Assembly: GCF_014856545.2 (NCBI RefSeq)
Contig: NZ_CP109811.1
Span: forward strand, 1,792,001-1,856,000
Source: Mesobacillus jeotgali
Lineage (GTDB): Bacteria; Bacillota; Bacilli; Bacillales; Cytobacillaceae
Direction: 5' to 3'
Length of the DNA stretch: 64,000 bases
The notes below the pieces were generated by a model that was not told the origin of the DNA, ran no database searches, and saw only the letters and a program-made list of their open reading frames with translations. The stretch's first letter is position 1. Each line of letters begins with the position of its first letter. Made by a program: the position numbers and the translations under genes. Shown here in pieces: positions 40,112-49,152 of this stretch.

Positions 40112-41206
40112 TTGAAAAAGCGTAAATTTGGTTTGGTAATGTCATTGCTTTTAGCAGCAGGTACAATGTTGGCAGGTTGCGGAAGCGACGATGGCGGTTC
40201 TACTGGTGGAAAAGAATCAGACTTAAGAGTAGGTATGGTAACTGACGCAGGTACGATTGATGACAAATCTTTCAACCAAGGTACTTGGGAAGGAATCCTG
40301 AAAGCTGAGGAAGATCTAGGCGTAAAGACAAAGTACCTTAAGCCAGCTGGAACGACTGAAGCAGAATACTTAAAAGAAATCGGCAACTTATATGATGCAG
40401 AATATAAGTTTATCATTACACCGGGCTTTAAATTCGAAACAGCAGTATTCCAAGCCCAAGATAAATATGAAGATGCTAAATTCGTCATCATTGACGGAAA
40501 TCCACACAACGGAGACTTTAATCCAGTTGTAAAAGATAACACTGTTGCTGTATTCTTCGCTGAGCATGAGTCCGGCTTCCTTGCTGGTGTAGCTGCAGCG
40601 GTTGAATTGAAAGAAGGCGAAGCAGGCTTTATCGGTGGTATGGAAATCCCTGCTGTACAAAAGTTCAACTGGGGCTTCCAACAAGGTCTTAAATATGCAA
40701 ATGAAAACCTTGACACGAATGTAACAATGAAAGCTGAAAACGTTGTATATCAAGGTTCATTTGACAACGCTGCTGCTGGTGGACAAATCGCGGCTCAATT
40801 CTATGATCGTGGCGTAGATGTTATCTTTACTGCTGCAGGTGGTGTTGGTGTTGGTGCGATCAACGAAGCGAAGAACCGTGCTAAGGCTGGAGAAAATGTC
40901 TGGATCGTCGGTGTTGACGTTGACCAGTTCGAAGATGGTAAGTACGATGGCGACAAGTCTGTCATCCTGACTTCAGCAATGAAGAAGCTAGACCAGGTTG
41001 CTTTTGATATGGTCCAAGCTGAAATCGATGGCAAATTCCCAGGTGGAGAAACATTAACGTTTGATGCTAAGAACGATGGAATCGGTCTTCCTGAGGAAAA
41101 CCCTAACCTAAGCGAAGAAACTATGGGCAAGGTTAAGGAAGCTTACGACAAGATTAAATCAGAAGAAATCACAGTCTCTGCTGAACAAGGAGATTTATTT
41201 AAGTAA
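40112..41206 (+). CDS. BMP-family nucleoside-binding lipoprotein of an ABC importer (NupN-like)
   Basis: A 364-residue lipoprotein with TTG start after GGGGGG. The signal peptide (KKRKFGLVMSLLLAAGTML) ends at the lipobox LAGC, with Cys at about 23. The BMP/PnrA fold follows: VGMVTDAGTIDDKSFNQGTWEG, then FFAEHESGFLAGVAAAV and GVGVGAINEAKN. Family members bind purine nucleosides, and the B. subtilis homologue system NupNOPQ (YufNOPQ) imports guanosine. A terminator separates it from the ATPase gene, which would give more binding protein than transporter. The substrate is inferred. Confidence 0.92.
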   Translation: MKKRKFGLVMSLLLAAGTMLAGCGSDDGGSTGGKESDLRVGMVTDAGTIDDKSFNQGTWEGILKAEEDLGVKTKYLKPAGTTEAEYLKEIGNLYDAEYKFIITPGFKFETAVFQAQDKYEDAKFVIIDGNPHNGDFNPVVKDNTVAVFFAEHESGFLAGVAAAVELKEGEAGFIGGMEIPAVQKFNWGFQQGLKYANENLDTNVTMKAENVVYQGSFDNAAAGGQIAAQFYDRGVDVIFTAAGGVGVGAINEAKNRAKAGENVWIVGVDVDQFEDGKYDGDKSVILTSAMKKLDQVAFDMVQAEIDGKFPGGETLTFDAKNDGIGLPEENPNLSEETMGKVKEAYDKIKSEEITVSAEQGDLFK

Positions 41207-41214
41207 AAAAAGTG

Positions 41215-41245
41215 CAAAAGAGACGGTACCTTCCGTCTCTTTTGT
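41215..41245 (+). terminator. Intrinsic terminator inside the transporter operon
   Basis: AAAAGAGACGG and CCGTCTCTTTT form a perfect 11-bp stem just after the lipoprotein stop codon. The next 230 bases before the ATPase gene hold a small hairpin (GGAAGT with ACTTCC, about 41365) and no gene. Confidence 0.85.
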
Positions 41246-41474
41246 CTATCAAACCCGGTACGGAAAATATTGCTAATTTTAAAATGTGAGTTTGATAATT
41301 GTTCATATTGAAAAAAAAATGTACAGCTCCAGAGCCTGGCTTCCACAAAATCGGCCTGCCAGAGGAAGTTGTTTCACACTTCCCCGAACAATCTGGCCTA
41401 ATCTTGTGAAGCTGACCAAGGCGCTTACGCTATTCTTAATAGGTATAGAGTCTAATACAAAGGTGAGTGCTACT

Positions 41475-42998
41475 ATGAGTTATGTAGTTGAGATGTTGAA
41501 TATCCGGAAAGAGTTTCCGGGTATCGTAGCCAACGATAATGTTACCCTTACCCTAAAAAAAGGGGAAATACATGCATTATTGGGTGAAAACGGTGCAGGG
41601 AAGTCAACCTTAATGGGTGTTCTGTTCGGTATGTACCAGCCTGAACGAGGCGTAATAAAAGTAAATGGACAAGAAGTTAAGATTACGAATCCTAATGTGG
41701 CAAACCGTTTGGGAATCGGAATGGTGCACCAGCATTTCAAGCTGGTTGAGAACTTCACTGTAACAGAAAACATCATTTTGGGCAGTGAGCCACTTAGAGG
41801 CATGGTGCTTGATATTGATAAAGCAGCAAAAAGAATTGAAAAATTATCAAAGCATTATGGATTGAATGTTGATCCTCATGCGAAAATTGAAGATATCTCA
41901 GTAGGTATGCAGCAAAGAGTCGAGATTTTGAAGATGCTTTATCGTGAAGCGGATGTTCTGATTTTGGATGAGCCAACAGCTGTTTTAACACCAGCAGAAA
42001 TTGATGAATTGATGAAAATTATGCGCAATCTTATTAAAGAAGGCAAGTCTATTATTATTATCACTCATAAATTGAAAGAAATTAAAGCGGTTGCTGACCG
42101 TTGTACGGTAATCCGCCGCGGTAAAGGCATTGGCACTGTCAATGTGGCAGAAGCAAGTGAGGCTAGTCTTGCAGAAATGATGGTCGGACGTCAGGTCTCT
42201 TTTAAAGTGAATAAGAAAGAAAGTACTCCTGCTGAGGTAGTACTTAAAATAGATTCTTTGTCAGTCAAAAATAATAGAAAAGTAATGGGATTAAAGGAAT
42301 TTTCACTGGAAGTCCGAGAGGGAGAAATTGTTGGTATTGCCGGCGTTGAAGGCAATGGCCAGACAGAGCTTGTGGAAGCTATCACTGGTCTAAGGAAAGC
42401 AGAGTCCGGGTCAATCCTTCTTTATGGTGACGAAATCATTAATCTTCCAATCCGTCAGAGAAATGAAAAAGGAATCAGCCATATTCCGGAGGACAGGCAA
42501 AAGCGCGGTCTTGTACTGGATTACTCGCTTGTCTCAAACATGGTGCTCCAAATTTATAATAAGAAACCTTTCTCTAGGAATGGATTATTAAATGTGCCTG
42601 CAATGAAAGCGTATGCTCAAAATATACTGACAAACTTTGATGTGCGTTCAGGCGAAGGTGCTGCTTCGATTGCCAGAACACTATCAGGTGGGAACCAGCA
42701 AAAAGCAATTATCGGAAGAGAGCTTGAACTTGATCCGAAGCTTTTGATCGCGGTTCAGCCAACACGCGGTCTTGATGTTGGGTCAATCGAATACATCCAT
42801 AAAAGGATTATTGAACACCGTGATAAAGGCAACGCAGTTTTGCTGATTTCATTGGAACTTGATGAGGTTTTACAGTTATCAGATCGTATCGCGGTTGTAA
42901 ACAATGGTGAACTGGTAGGAATCGTAAATGCAGCTGAAACTGACGAAAATGAAGTAGGTCTAATGATGGCAGGCGTGTCTAAGGAGAGAAGCATATGA
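41475..42998 (+). CDS. ABC transporter ATP-binding protein with two nucleotide-binding domains (NupO-like)
   Basis: A 507-residue double ATPase of the RbsA/YufO type. ATG 41475 follows AAAGGTGAG; the frame is open back to 41286 without a ribosome binding site. Domain 1 has Walker A GENGAGKST, signature SVGMQQRVEIL and Walker B VLILDEPTAVL. Domain 2 (about 265-500) has the altered P loop GVEGNGQTEL and signature LSGGNQQKAIIGREL. This asymmetry is normal in the family. It overlaps the next gene by four bases. Confidence 0.93.
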   Translation: MSYVVEMLNIRKEFPGIVANDNVTLTLKKGEIHALLGENGAGKSTLMGVLFGMYQPERGVIKVNGQEVKITNPNVANRLGIGMVHQHFKLVENFTVTENIILGSEPLRGMVLDIDKAAKRIEKLSKHYGLNVDPHAKIEDISVGMQQRVEILKMLYREADVLILDEPTAVLTPAEIDELMKIMRNLIKEGKSIIIITHKLKEIKAVADRCTVIRRGKGIGTVNVAEASEASLAEMMVGRQVSFKVNKKESTPAEVVLKIDSLSVKNNRKVMGLKEFSLEVREGEIVGIAGVEGNGQTELVEAITGLRKAESGSILLYGDEIINLPIRQRNEKGISHIPEDRQKRGLVLDYSLVSNMVLQIYNKKPFSRNGLLNVPAMKAYAQNILTNFDVRSGEGAASIARTLSGGNQQKAIIGRELELDPKLLIAVQPTRGLDVGSIEYIHKRIIEHRDKGNAVLLISLELDEVLQLSDRIAVVNNGELVGIVNAAETDENEVGLMMAGVSKERSI

Positions 42999-44074
42999 GA
43001 AATACCATCGTATCATTAATATCCATTATTCTAGGTCTGGTGGCCGGGGGAATCTTAATGCTTTTCATCGGAAGCAATCCGATCGAGGGCTATTCCTATT
43101 TGCTTCAAGGAGCACTGAAGAATTTGGAACGTATCGGTAATACTCTGGCAACAGCAACACCGCTTGTATTCACAGGTTTGTCTGTCGCCTTTGCGTTCCG
43201 TACTGGTCTTTTTAACATTGGCGCCTCTGGACAAATGCTGGCTGGAGGACTTGCTGCAACAGCTGTCGCCTTAACTTTTGATCTATCCGGACCTGTAAAC
43301 CTTTTAGCAATGGTACTGGCGGGTCTGGTTGCTGGTGCTTTGTGGGCATTCATTCCTGGTTTGCTGAAAGCGAAATTCAATGTTCACGAGGTTGTTTCCA
43401 CAATCATGATGAACTGGATTGCCTACTGGACGATCTACTATATTGTCCCAGGATATTTCAAGGGAGAATTCCTGGAGACAGAATCTAAGAAACTGGCAGA
43501 ATCAGATACTTTGAGAACGCCATTCTTAACTGAAATGTTTGACGGGTCTTATATTAACCTGGGTCTTTTCCTTGCAGTCATTGCAGTTATTATCATTGCC
43601 TTTATCATTGATAAGACGACATTGGGCTTCGAGTTAAAGGCGGTTGGTTTTAACCGATTTGCTGCAGAATATGCAGGTATGAAAGTTAACCGTAACATTA
43701 TTCTATCCATGTTGATTTCTGGTGCACTTGCGGGTGTTGGCGGGGTAGCGTTGTATACAGGAAATGCTTCTAGTATTCAAATAGGTATTCTGCCTTCTCA
43801 AGGTTATGACGGCATCGCGGTAGCCCTTCTTGGCGCCAACCATCCTGTAGGGGTATTCTTCGCAGCGGTACTGTTCGGAATTTTATACTCTGGAACAGGA
43901 TTCATGAACGCAATGACGGAGATTCCGCCTGAATTGGCAAATACCATTATCGCGATCATCATTTATTTTGCTGCAACAAGTGTTATGATTGAGCGTCTTC
44001 TGAACAAATTCAAGGCGAAAAAATCTAACAAAGAAGATAAACGTGGTCCTGTAGTCGAGAAGGGAGATTCTTAA
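42995..44074 (+). CDS. ABC transporter permease (NupP-like)
   Basis: A 359-residue membrane protein of the branched-chain-amino-acid/sugar permease fold, with roughly nine or ten membrane helices. FRTGLFNIGASGQMLAGG and NVHEVVSTIMMNWIAYW are typical of nucleoside importers, and AEYAGMKVNRNIILSMLISG is the cytoplasmic coupling loop. The C terminus is charged (KKSNKEDKRG). It overlaps the ATPase gene and is followed by its partner permease one base after the stop codon. Confidence 0.93.
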   Translation: MRNTIVSLISIILGLVAGGILMLFIGSNPIEGYSYLLQGALKNLERIGNTLATATPLVFTGLSVAFAFRTGLFNIGASGQMLAGGLAATAVALTFDLSGPVNLLAMVLAGLVAGALWAFIPGLLKAKFNVHEVVSTIMMNWIAYWTIYYIVPGYFKGEFLETESKKLAESDTLRTPFLTEMFDGSYINLGLFLAVIAVIIIAFIIDKTTLGFELKAVGFNRFAAEYAGMKVNRNIILSMLISGALAGVGGVALYTGNASSIQIGILPSQGYDGIAVALLGANHPVGVFFAAVLFGILYSGTGFMNAMTEIPPELANTIIAIIIYFAATSVMIERLLNKFKAKKSNKEDKRGPVVEKGDS

Positions 44075-44075
44075 G

Positions 44076-45029
44076 ATGTGGTCAATAATAGAACAAATTT
44101 TTCCTTACGCGATTATCTTTACAATTCCTCTTCTAATAACGGCGCTTGGCGGACTTTTTAGTGAACGAAGCGGTATTGTTAATATCGCCCTTGAGGGATT
44201 GATGGTCATTGGAGCCTTTTCTGGTGCGCTGTCCATCCACTACCTGAGCGGCGTATTGGACAACCACACATTGGTACTTTGGCTGGGATTGCTGGCTGCT
44301 GTACTTGCTGGTGTGCTATTCTCCATCTTGCATGCTTTTGCCAGCATTAATCTTAATGCCAATCAAATCATCAGTGGTACGGCAATTAACCTGATTGCTA
44401 CTGCACTGACAGTGTTCCTTGCAAGGAATATTACTGGTAGTGGAAACATTCGGATCTCAAGCGGTTTTTCACCATGGGATGTTCCTTTCCTTTCTGATAT
44501 ACCTGTAATCGGAGATTTATTTTTCACAAAGACATATCCAACAACATGGTTGGTATTGATTATTCTTTTTGCAAGTTCATTCATTTTATATAAGACAAAG
44601 TTTGGACTTCGTCTGCGCTCCTGTGGTGAATTCCCACAAGCAGCCGAAGCAGCCGGGATCAATGTCAGGAGAATCCGTTACAGCGGGGTCCTGATTTCTG
44701 GAGCTTTCGCCGGTCTAGGCGGAGCCTTGATTATCGTCACCCAGTCTGGTGAATTCACAGGAACTGTTGCAGGTCTAGGCTTCCTTGCACTTGCTTCTTT
44801 GATTTTCGGTCAGTGGAAGCCGCTAGGTGTGCTTGCAGCGACTCTCTTCTTTGGATTTGCCAGTACGATTGCAAACGTGTCTCAAGTAATTCCAGAGTTG
44901 GCTGTTATTCCGCCAATCTTGTTGAAGATTTTCCCTTATGTAGTGACGCTAATCGCACTTGTTATCTTCTCCAAGTCATCACAAGCACCAAAAGCAGTTG
45001 GAGAAACATTCGACAGCGGCAAACGTTAA
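44076..45029 (+). CDS. ABC transporter permease (NupQ-like)
   Basis: The 317-residue second permease of the same fold. FSERSGIVNIALEGLMVIGA near the start and NLNANQIISGTAINLIATAL are family motifs; EAAGINVRRIRYSGVLISGAF is the coupling loop. It completes the lipoprotein-ATPase-permease-permease set, consistent with a high-affinity nucleoside importer. A terminator follows. Confidence 0.93.
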   Translation: MWSIIEQIFPYAIIFTIPLLITALGGLFSERSGIVNIALEGLMVIGAFSGALSIHYLSGVLDNHTLVLWLGLLAAVLAGVLFSILHAFASINLNANQIISGTAINLIATALTVFLARNITGSGNIRISSGFSPWDVPFLSDIPVIGDLFFTKTYPTTWLVLIILFASSFILYKTKFGLRLRSCGEFPQAAEAAGINVRRIRYSGVLISGAFAGLGGALIIVTQSGEFTGTVAGLGFLALASLIFGQWKPLGVLAATLFFGFASTIANVSQVIPELAVIPPILLKIFPYVVTLIALVIFSKSSQAPKAVGETFDSGKR

Positions 45030-45048
45030 TACGTACACTGTGAAAAGA

Positions 45049-45078
45049 GGTACCTAAAAAGGGTGCCTTTTTTTATAT
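45049..45078 (+). terminator. Intrinsic terminator after the transporter operon
   Basis: AGGTACC and GGTGCCT form a 7-bp stem with one wobble and an AAAAA-rich loop, followed by TTTTTT. Confidence 0.8.
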
Positions 45079-45209
45079 ATTTTTATGGACTTAAATATTC
45101 AGTTGATAATATCATAAAAATTCGAACATTCCATTTAGATTAAATCTTCCATATGTGTTAATATAAAGGAAAAGTTTGCTAAAAAATATATCGTCAAGAG
45201 GGCATGGAT

Positions 45210-46298
45210 ATGAAGCTATCATTATATATGGACGATCGTGAAACGGAAAAAATCTTTTCTTATTTACGCTGGATATTCCTATTGGTAGGGATTCTAGTAT
45301 TCTACTTTCCCCCATTGGCGGACAGGCTGAATTTTACAAAAGAAACATTTCCTTTATTGCTTTCAATTGGATTTGTCTATATGACCGTTGCGCAGGTTGC
45401 TTTGATAAAAATGTCGGCGGGAAACGAGTATTTCAATTTACTTACAAAGGCTGGCATCATTTTCGATTATATTGCCCTAATGTGGCTTCTCGCCTTGACA
45501 AATGGAGTCATTTCCCCGCTTTTTCCGATTGCTTATTTGGTCGTCATGCATGCGACCATTTACTGGCGGACAAAGGGGGCGATATTATCTTCGATTTCGT
45601 TAACAATAGGGTACACAACTATTTATGCCTTCCAGGCTCAATTTGACTTTCATACAACATTTGTCTTTATTTTAAATCTTGTCTTCATATGGATCATCGG
45701 TGTGTTTGGTTCATTGATTGTCATACGTGAAAGGAAGCATTTGAAACAGAAAGAAATTTTTCATGAGCTGATGTTCACTGATTATTTAACAGGCTTATAT
45801 AATCATCGCCATTTTCAGGAACAATTAAGGGTTTTAGTAAATGCGCGGCAAAATTTCCTGTTGGTCATGGGAGATATTGATCACTTTAAGCAAATCAATG
45901 ACCAGTTCGGCCACTTAGCGGGAGATGAAATCTTAAAAAAAATTGGAAGCATTTTTCAAGAATTGGCGACTGACTATGATGCGCAGGCTTTCCGTTATGG
46001 CGGAGAGGAATTTGCCTTTCTTTTACCTGCTATCGAGGAACCAGAACAAATCCGCTTTTTTGATGCCCTTTACGAAAGATTATCTGCTGAAAAGTTCAGT
46101 AAAGAATGCAAAAGTGTCACGATGAGCTTTGGGATTGCTTCATCAAAAGGTTCAGTCTTGCCGGATAAACTTCTTGGTTATACTGACCAGCTTTTATACA
46201 GTGCAAAAGCAAACGGAAAAAATCAGGCTAAATTCGAATCTGGTTATACATATTTTTACTCGCAGGCAAAAGATGAAATCGCTGCTTCCAGACAATAA
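45210..46298 (+). CDS. Membrane-bound diguanylate cyclase (GGDEF domain)
   Basis: About 362 residues from ATG 45210, with AGAGGG 7 bases upstream; the ATG at 45204 is too close. Five or six N-terminal membrane helices (about 15-180) form a sensor of unrecognised type. The GGDEF domain starts at LMFTDYLTGLYNHRHF and has GDIDHFKQINDQFGH and the active-site motif RYGGEEFAF, so c-di-GMP synthesis is likely. The RxxD inhibitory site usually found five residues before GGEEF is absent. It is not in the equivalent place in B. subtilis as I recall it. Confidence 0.92.
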   Translation: MKLSLYMDDRETEKIFSYLRWIFLLVGILVFYFPPLADRLNFTKETFPLLLSIGFVYMTVAQVALIKMSAGNEYFNLLTKAGIIFDYIALMWLLALTNGVISPLFPIAYLVVMHATIYWRTKGAILSSISLTIGYTTIYAFQAQFDFHTTFVFILNLVFIWIIGVFGSLIVIRERKHLKQKEIFHELMFTDYLTGLYNHRHFQEQLRVLVNARQNFLLVMGDIDHFKQINDQFGHLAGDEILKKIGSIFQELATDYDAQAFRYGGEEFAFLLPAIEEPEQIRFFDALYERLSAEKFSKECKSVTMSFGIASSKGSVLPDKLLGYTDQLLYSAKANGKNQAKFESGYTYFYSQAKDEIAASRQ

Positions 46299-46325
46299 AA
46301 GCTTCCCAATGGGGAAGCTTTTGCC
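46297..46325 (+). terminator. Intrinsic terminator after the GGDEF gene
   Basis: AAAAGCTTCCC and GGGAAGCTTTT form a near-perfect 11-bp stem with a 3-4 nt loop. It overlaps the last bases of the gene. Confidence 0.85.
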
Positions 46326-46509
46326 ATATTGACTGCCAAATCCTTGAATAAGACTTAATGTGAAAGGTATAGTTAGAGTATATTTATAGGAATATTAAAT
46401 ATAGACTTCACAACGTATACATAAAAGGAAGAATGTTTTATTTTCATCAATCATGTGAAGAAGAAAGATTGTAAGCAAGTCTTGTTGTTATAAATAAAGG
46501 AGGATATCA

Positions 46510-47787
46510 ATGGCTGTCATTTCAGAATCAATCAAGGATATGAAAGGCTACAAGCTCCATATTGTCAAAACTGAAAAATTCAAAACAAATACAATTGTCT
46601 GGAAGATGAAGGCTCCGCTTACCAGTGAGGATGTAACGAAAAGGGCGCTGCTTCCGTACGTGCTGCAAAGCAGTTCCAAGGCTTACCCATCGACTTCGAA
46701 GTTTCGATCTTATCTTGATGAGCTTTACGGTGCAAATTTATATGTAGATGTTTCAAAAAAGGGAGAATATCAGGTCCTCAGTTTTTCCCTTGAAATAGCA
46801 AATGAAAAGTTCCTCAGCGACCCTGATCCTTTGCTGAAAAAAGGATTGCAATTGATGGCGGAGATACTGGTGAATCCGCTGGCTGAAAATGGGGCTTTTG
46901 ACAAAGAGACTGTTGAAAAGGAGAAACGCACATTAAAACAGCGGATCCAGGCCGTCTATGATGATAAAATGAGATACTCCAATTTCAGGCTTGTACAGGA
47001 AATGTGCAAGGATGAACCATATGCGCTCCATGTCAATGGTGAAATTGATGATATTCCGCAAATTGACGAGAAGAACCTTTATGAATACTATAAGAAAGCC
47101 TTTGCGGAAGATGAGCTTGACCTATTTATCATTGGGGATGTTGATCAGGCTGAAGTCCAGTCGTTTGCACAGGACCTCCTGCAATTTGATCAGCGTGCAC
47201 CTAAACTGGTTGAGGCTTCGAAAAGTGTTTCCGTGGAAGAAAAAACCGTCAAGGACAAAGAGGACGTCAAACAGGGTAAGCTGAATATCGGCTACAGGAC
47301 GAATGTTCTTTATGGTGATAAAGATTATTATGCACTCCAGGTTTTCAATGGGATTTTCGGAGGGTTTTCACATTCTAAATTATTTTTGAACGTGCGTGAA
47401 AAAAATAGTCTTGCCTATTATGTCGCAAGCCGTCTTGAAAGCCACAAAGGATTAATGATGGTCATGTCAGGCATTGAATTTGAAAATTTTGAGCTGGCTG
47501 TAAAAATAATCCGTGAGCAAATGCAAGCGATGCAGTCTGGCGATTTTACCGACCAGGAAATCGAACAGACGAAAGCTGTGATCGAAAACCAAATGCTTGA
47601 AACTATGGATACGGCAAGAGGGATGGTTGAGGTCCTCTATCATAATGTTGTGTCGCGTCAAAGTGTCAGCCTCGATGACTGGCTTCAGGGCATGAGTAAA
47701 ACCACAAAAGAAGAAATCGTTGCTGTAGCCAAAAAGGTTCAGCTTGATACGGTCTACTTCTTAACTGGATTGGAGGCGGACAAATAA
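46510..47787 (+). CDS. ymfF: M16-family peptidase-like protein YmfF (no zinc motif)
   Basis: A 425-residue M16 homologue lacking HxxEH: the equivalent region reads LQSSSKAYPSTSKFRSYLDELYG. The C-terminal half keeps the substrate-contact type segment LNVREKNSLAYYVASRLESH. With YmfH it probably forms a two-subunit protease in which YmfF supplies the non-catalytic half, as in mitochondrial processing peptidase and related bacterial pairs. The stop codon overlaps the ymfH start (TAATG). Confidence 0.92.
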   Translation: MAVISESIKDMKGYKLHIVKTEKFKTNTIVWKMKAPLTSEDVTKRALLPYVLQSSSKAYPSTSKFRSYLDELYGANLYVDVSKKGEYQVLSFSLEIANEKFLSDPDPLLKKGLQLMAEILVNPLAENGAFDKETVEKEKRTLKQRIQAVYDDKMRYSNFRLVQEMCKDEPYALHVNGEIDDIPQIDEKNLYEYYKKAFAEDELDLFIIGDVDQAEVQSFAQDLLQFDQRAPKLVEASKSVSVEEKTVKDKEDVKQGKLNIGYRTNVLYGDKDYYALQVFNGIFGGFSHSKLFLNVREKNSLAYYVASRLESHKGLMMVMSGIEFENFELAVKIIREQMQAMQSGDFTDQEIEQTKAVIENQMLETMDTARGMVEVLYHNVVSRQSVSLDDWLQGMSKTTKEEIVAVAKKVQLDTVYFLTGLEADK

Positions 47788-49082
47788 TGGAGAAAATCAC
47801 TTTTGAACAGCTTCAGGAAGAAATGTACTACGAAAAGCTGGATAACGGACTCGATGTATACATTCTCCCGAAAAAAGGATTCAATAAAACATATGCTACT
47901 TTTACAACGAAATACGGTTCAATCGATAATCACTTCCTTCCTCCTGGAAAAGATGATTTCGTGAAGGTGCCTGATGGCATCGCCCACTTCCTTGAACATA
48001 AATTGTTTGAAAAGGAAGATGGTGACGTGTTCCAGCAATTCAGTAAGCAGGGTGCTTCAGCGAATGCATTTACTTCATTTACGAGGACTGCGTATTTATT
48101 TTCGAGTACATCAAATGTGGAGAAAAACCTTGAAACGCTGATTGACTTCGTTCAAGAGCCTTATTTTACCGAGAAGACAGTTGAAAAGGAAAAGGGAATC
48201 ATCGGGCAGGAGATTACAATGTATGATGACAACCCAGACTGGAGGCTGTATTTCGGCCTGATTCAGAATATGTATAAGAACCACCCCGTCAGCATCGATA
48301 TCGCGGGTACAATAGAGTCGATTTCCCATATAACAAAAGATATGCTGTATGAGTGCTATGAAACCTTTTACCATCCGAGCAATATGATGTTGTTCGTAGT
48401 TGGTCCTGTTAACCCTGATGAGGTCATGGCCTTGATAAAAGAGAACCAGGGGAAGAAGGAATACGAAAAACAGCCAGAAATCCAGCGGAGGTTCGACGAG
48501 GAACAAGTTGGGGTTGCTGAAAAGAAACAGGTTCTTAAAATGAATGTCCAGACGTCCAAGTGCCTGGTTGGGATCAAGGCGGCCGACCCGACTGAATCGG
48601 GCAGGGAGATGCTGAAAAAAGAGCTGTCTATCAATGTGATGCTTGATATTCTCTTTGGAAAAAGTTCTGAGAACTACACCGAGTTATATGGCTCAGGATT
48701 AATCGATGATACGTTTTCATACGATTATACGGAAGAACAGGGCTTTGGATTTGCGATGGTCGGCGGCGATACGAACGAGCCAGATGTCCTTGCAAGCAAG
48801 CTGGAAGCCATGCTACTGGATGCCAAATCCGGCCGAGGATTGACAGACGACAACCTTGAAAGAACAAAAAAGAAAAAAATTGGAGCTTTTCTAAGGGCAG
48901 TCAATTCACCTGAGTATATTGCGAACCAGTTCACACGCTATGCATTCAATGATATGGATTTGTTTGATGTAGTGCCGGTGCTTGAAAGCCTAACACTGGA
49001 GGATCTCAAGCAGGCTGCCAGCAAGCTGATTGCCGAAGAACGGTTTACAGTCTGCCAGGTAGTCCCAAAGGATAAGCAATAA
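47787..49082 (+). CDS. ymfH: M16-family zinc protease YmfH (catalytic partner)
   Basis: A 431-residue M16 peptidase with HFLEH at residues 67-71 and the downstream Glu in EKEKGIIGQEITMYDDNPDW, so a complete zinc site. It is translationally coupled to the motif-less YmfF. In B. subtilis the pair lies in the same order before ymfI. Its natural substrates are not known. Confidence 0.93.
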   Translation: MEKITFEQLQEEMYYEKLDNGLDVYILPKKGFNKTYATFTTKYGSIDNHFLPPGKDDFVKVPDGIAHFLEHKLFEKEDGDVFQQFSKQGASANAFTSFTRTAYLFSSTSNVEKNLETLIDFVQEPYFTEKTVEKEKGIIGQEITMYDDNPDWRLYFGLIQNMYKNHPVSIDIAGTIESISHITKDMLYECYETFYHPSNMMLFVVGPVNPDEVMALIKENQGKKEYEKQPEIQRRFDEEQVGVAEKKQVLKMNVQTSKCLVGIKAADPTESGREMLKKELSINVMLDILFGKSSENYTELYGSGLIDDTFSYDYTEEQGFGFAMVGGDTNEPDVLASKLEAMLLDAKSGRGLTDDNLERTKKKKIGAFLRAVNSPEYIANQFTRYAFNDMDLFDVVPVLESLTLEDLKQAASKLIAEERFTVCQVVPKDKQ

Positions 49083-49098
49083 AACAGCATTTAATCTA

Positions 49099-49127
49099 TG
49101 CGCCGGTCTTTGCCGGCGCATTATTTC
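49099..49127 (+). terminator. Hairpin after ymfH
   Basis: TGCGCCGG and CCGGCGCA pair around TCTTTG and are followed by TTATTT. The arms are identical to those of the hairpin at 28340. Confidence 0.7.
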
Positions 49128-49152
49128 ATGAGATTATTTGGAGAGGGAAAAC

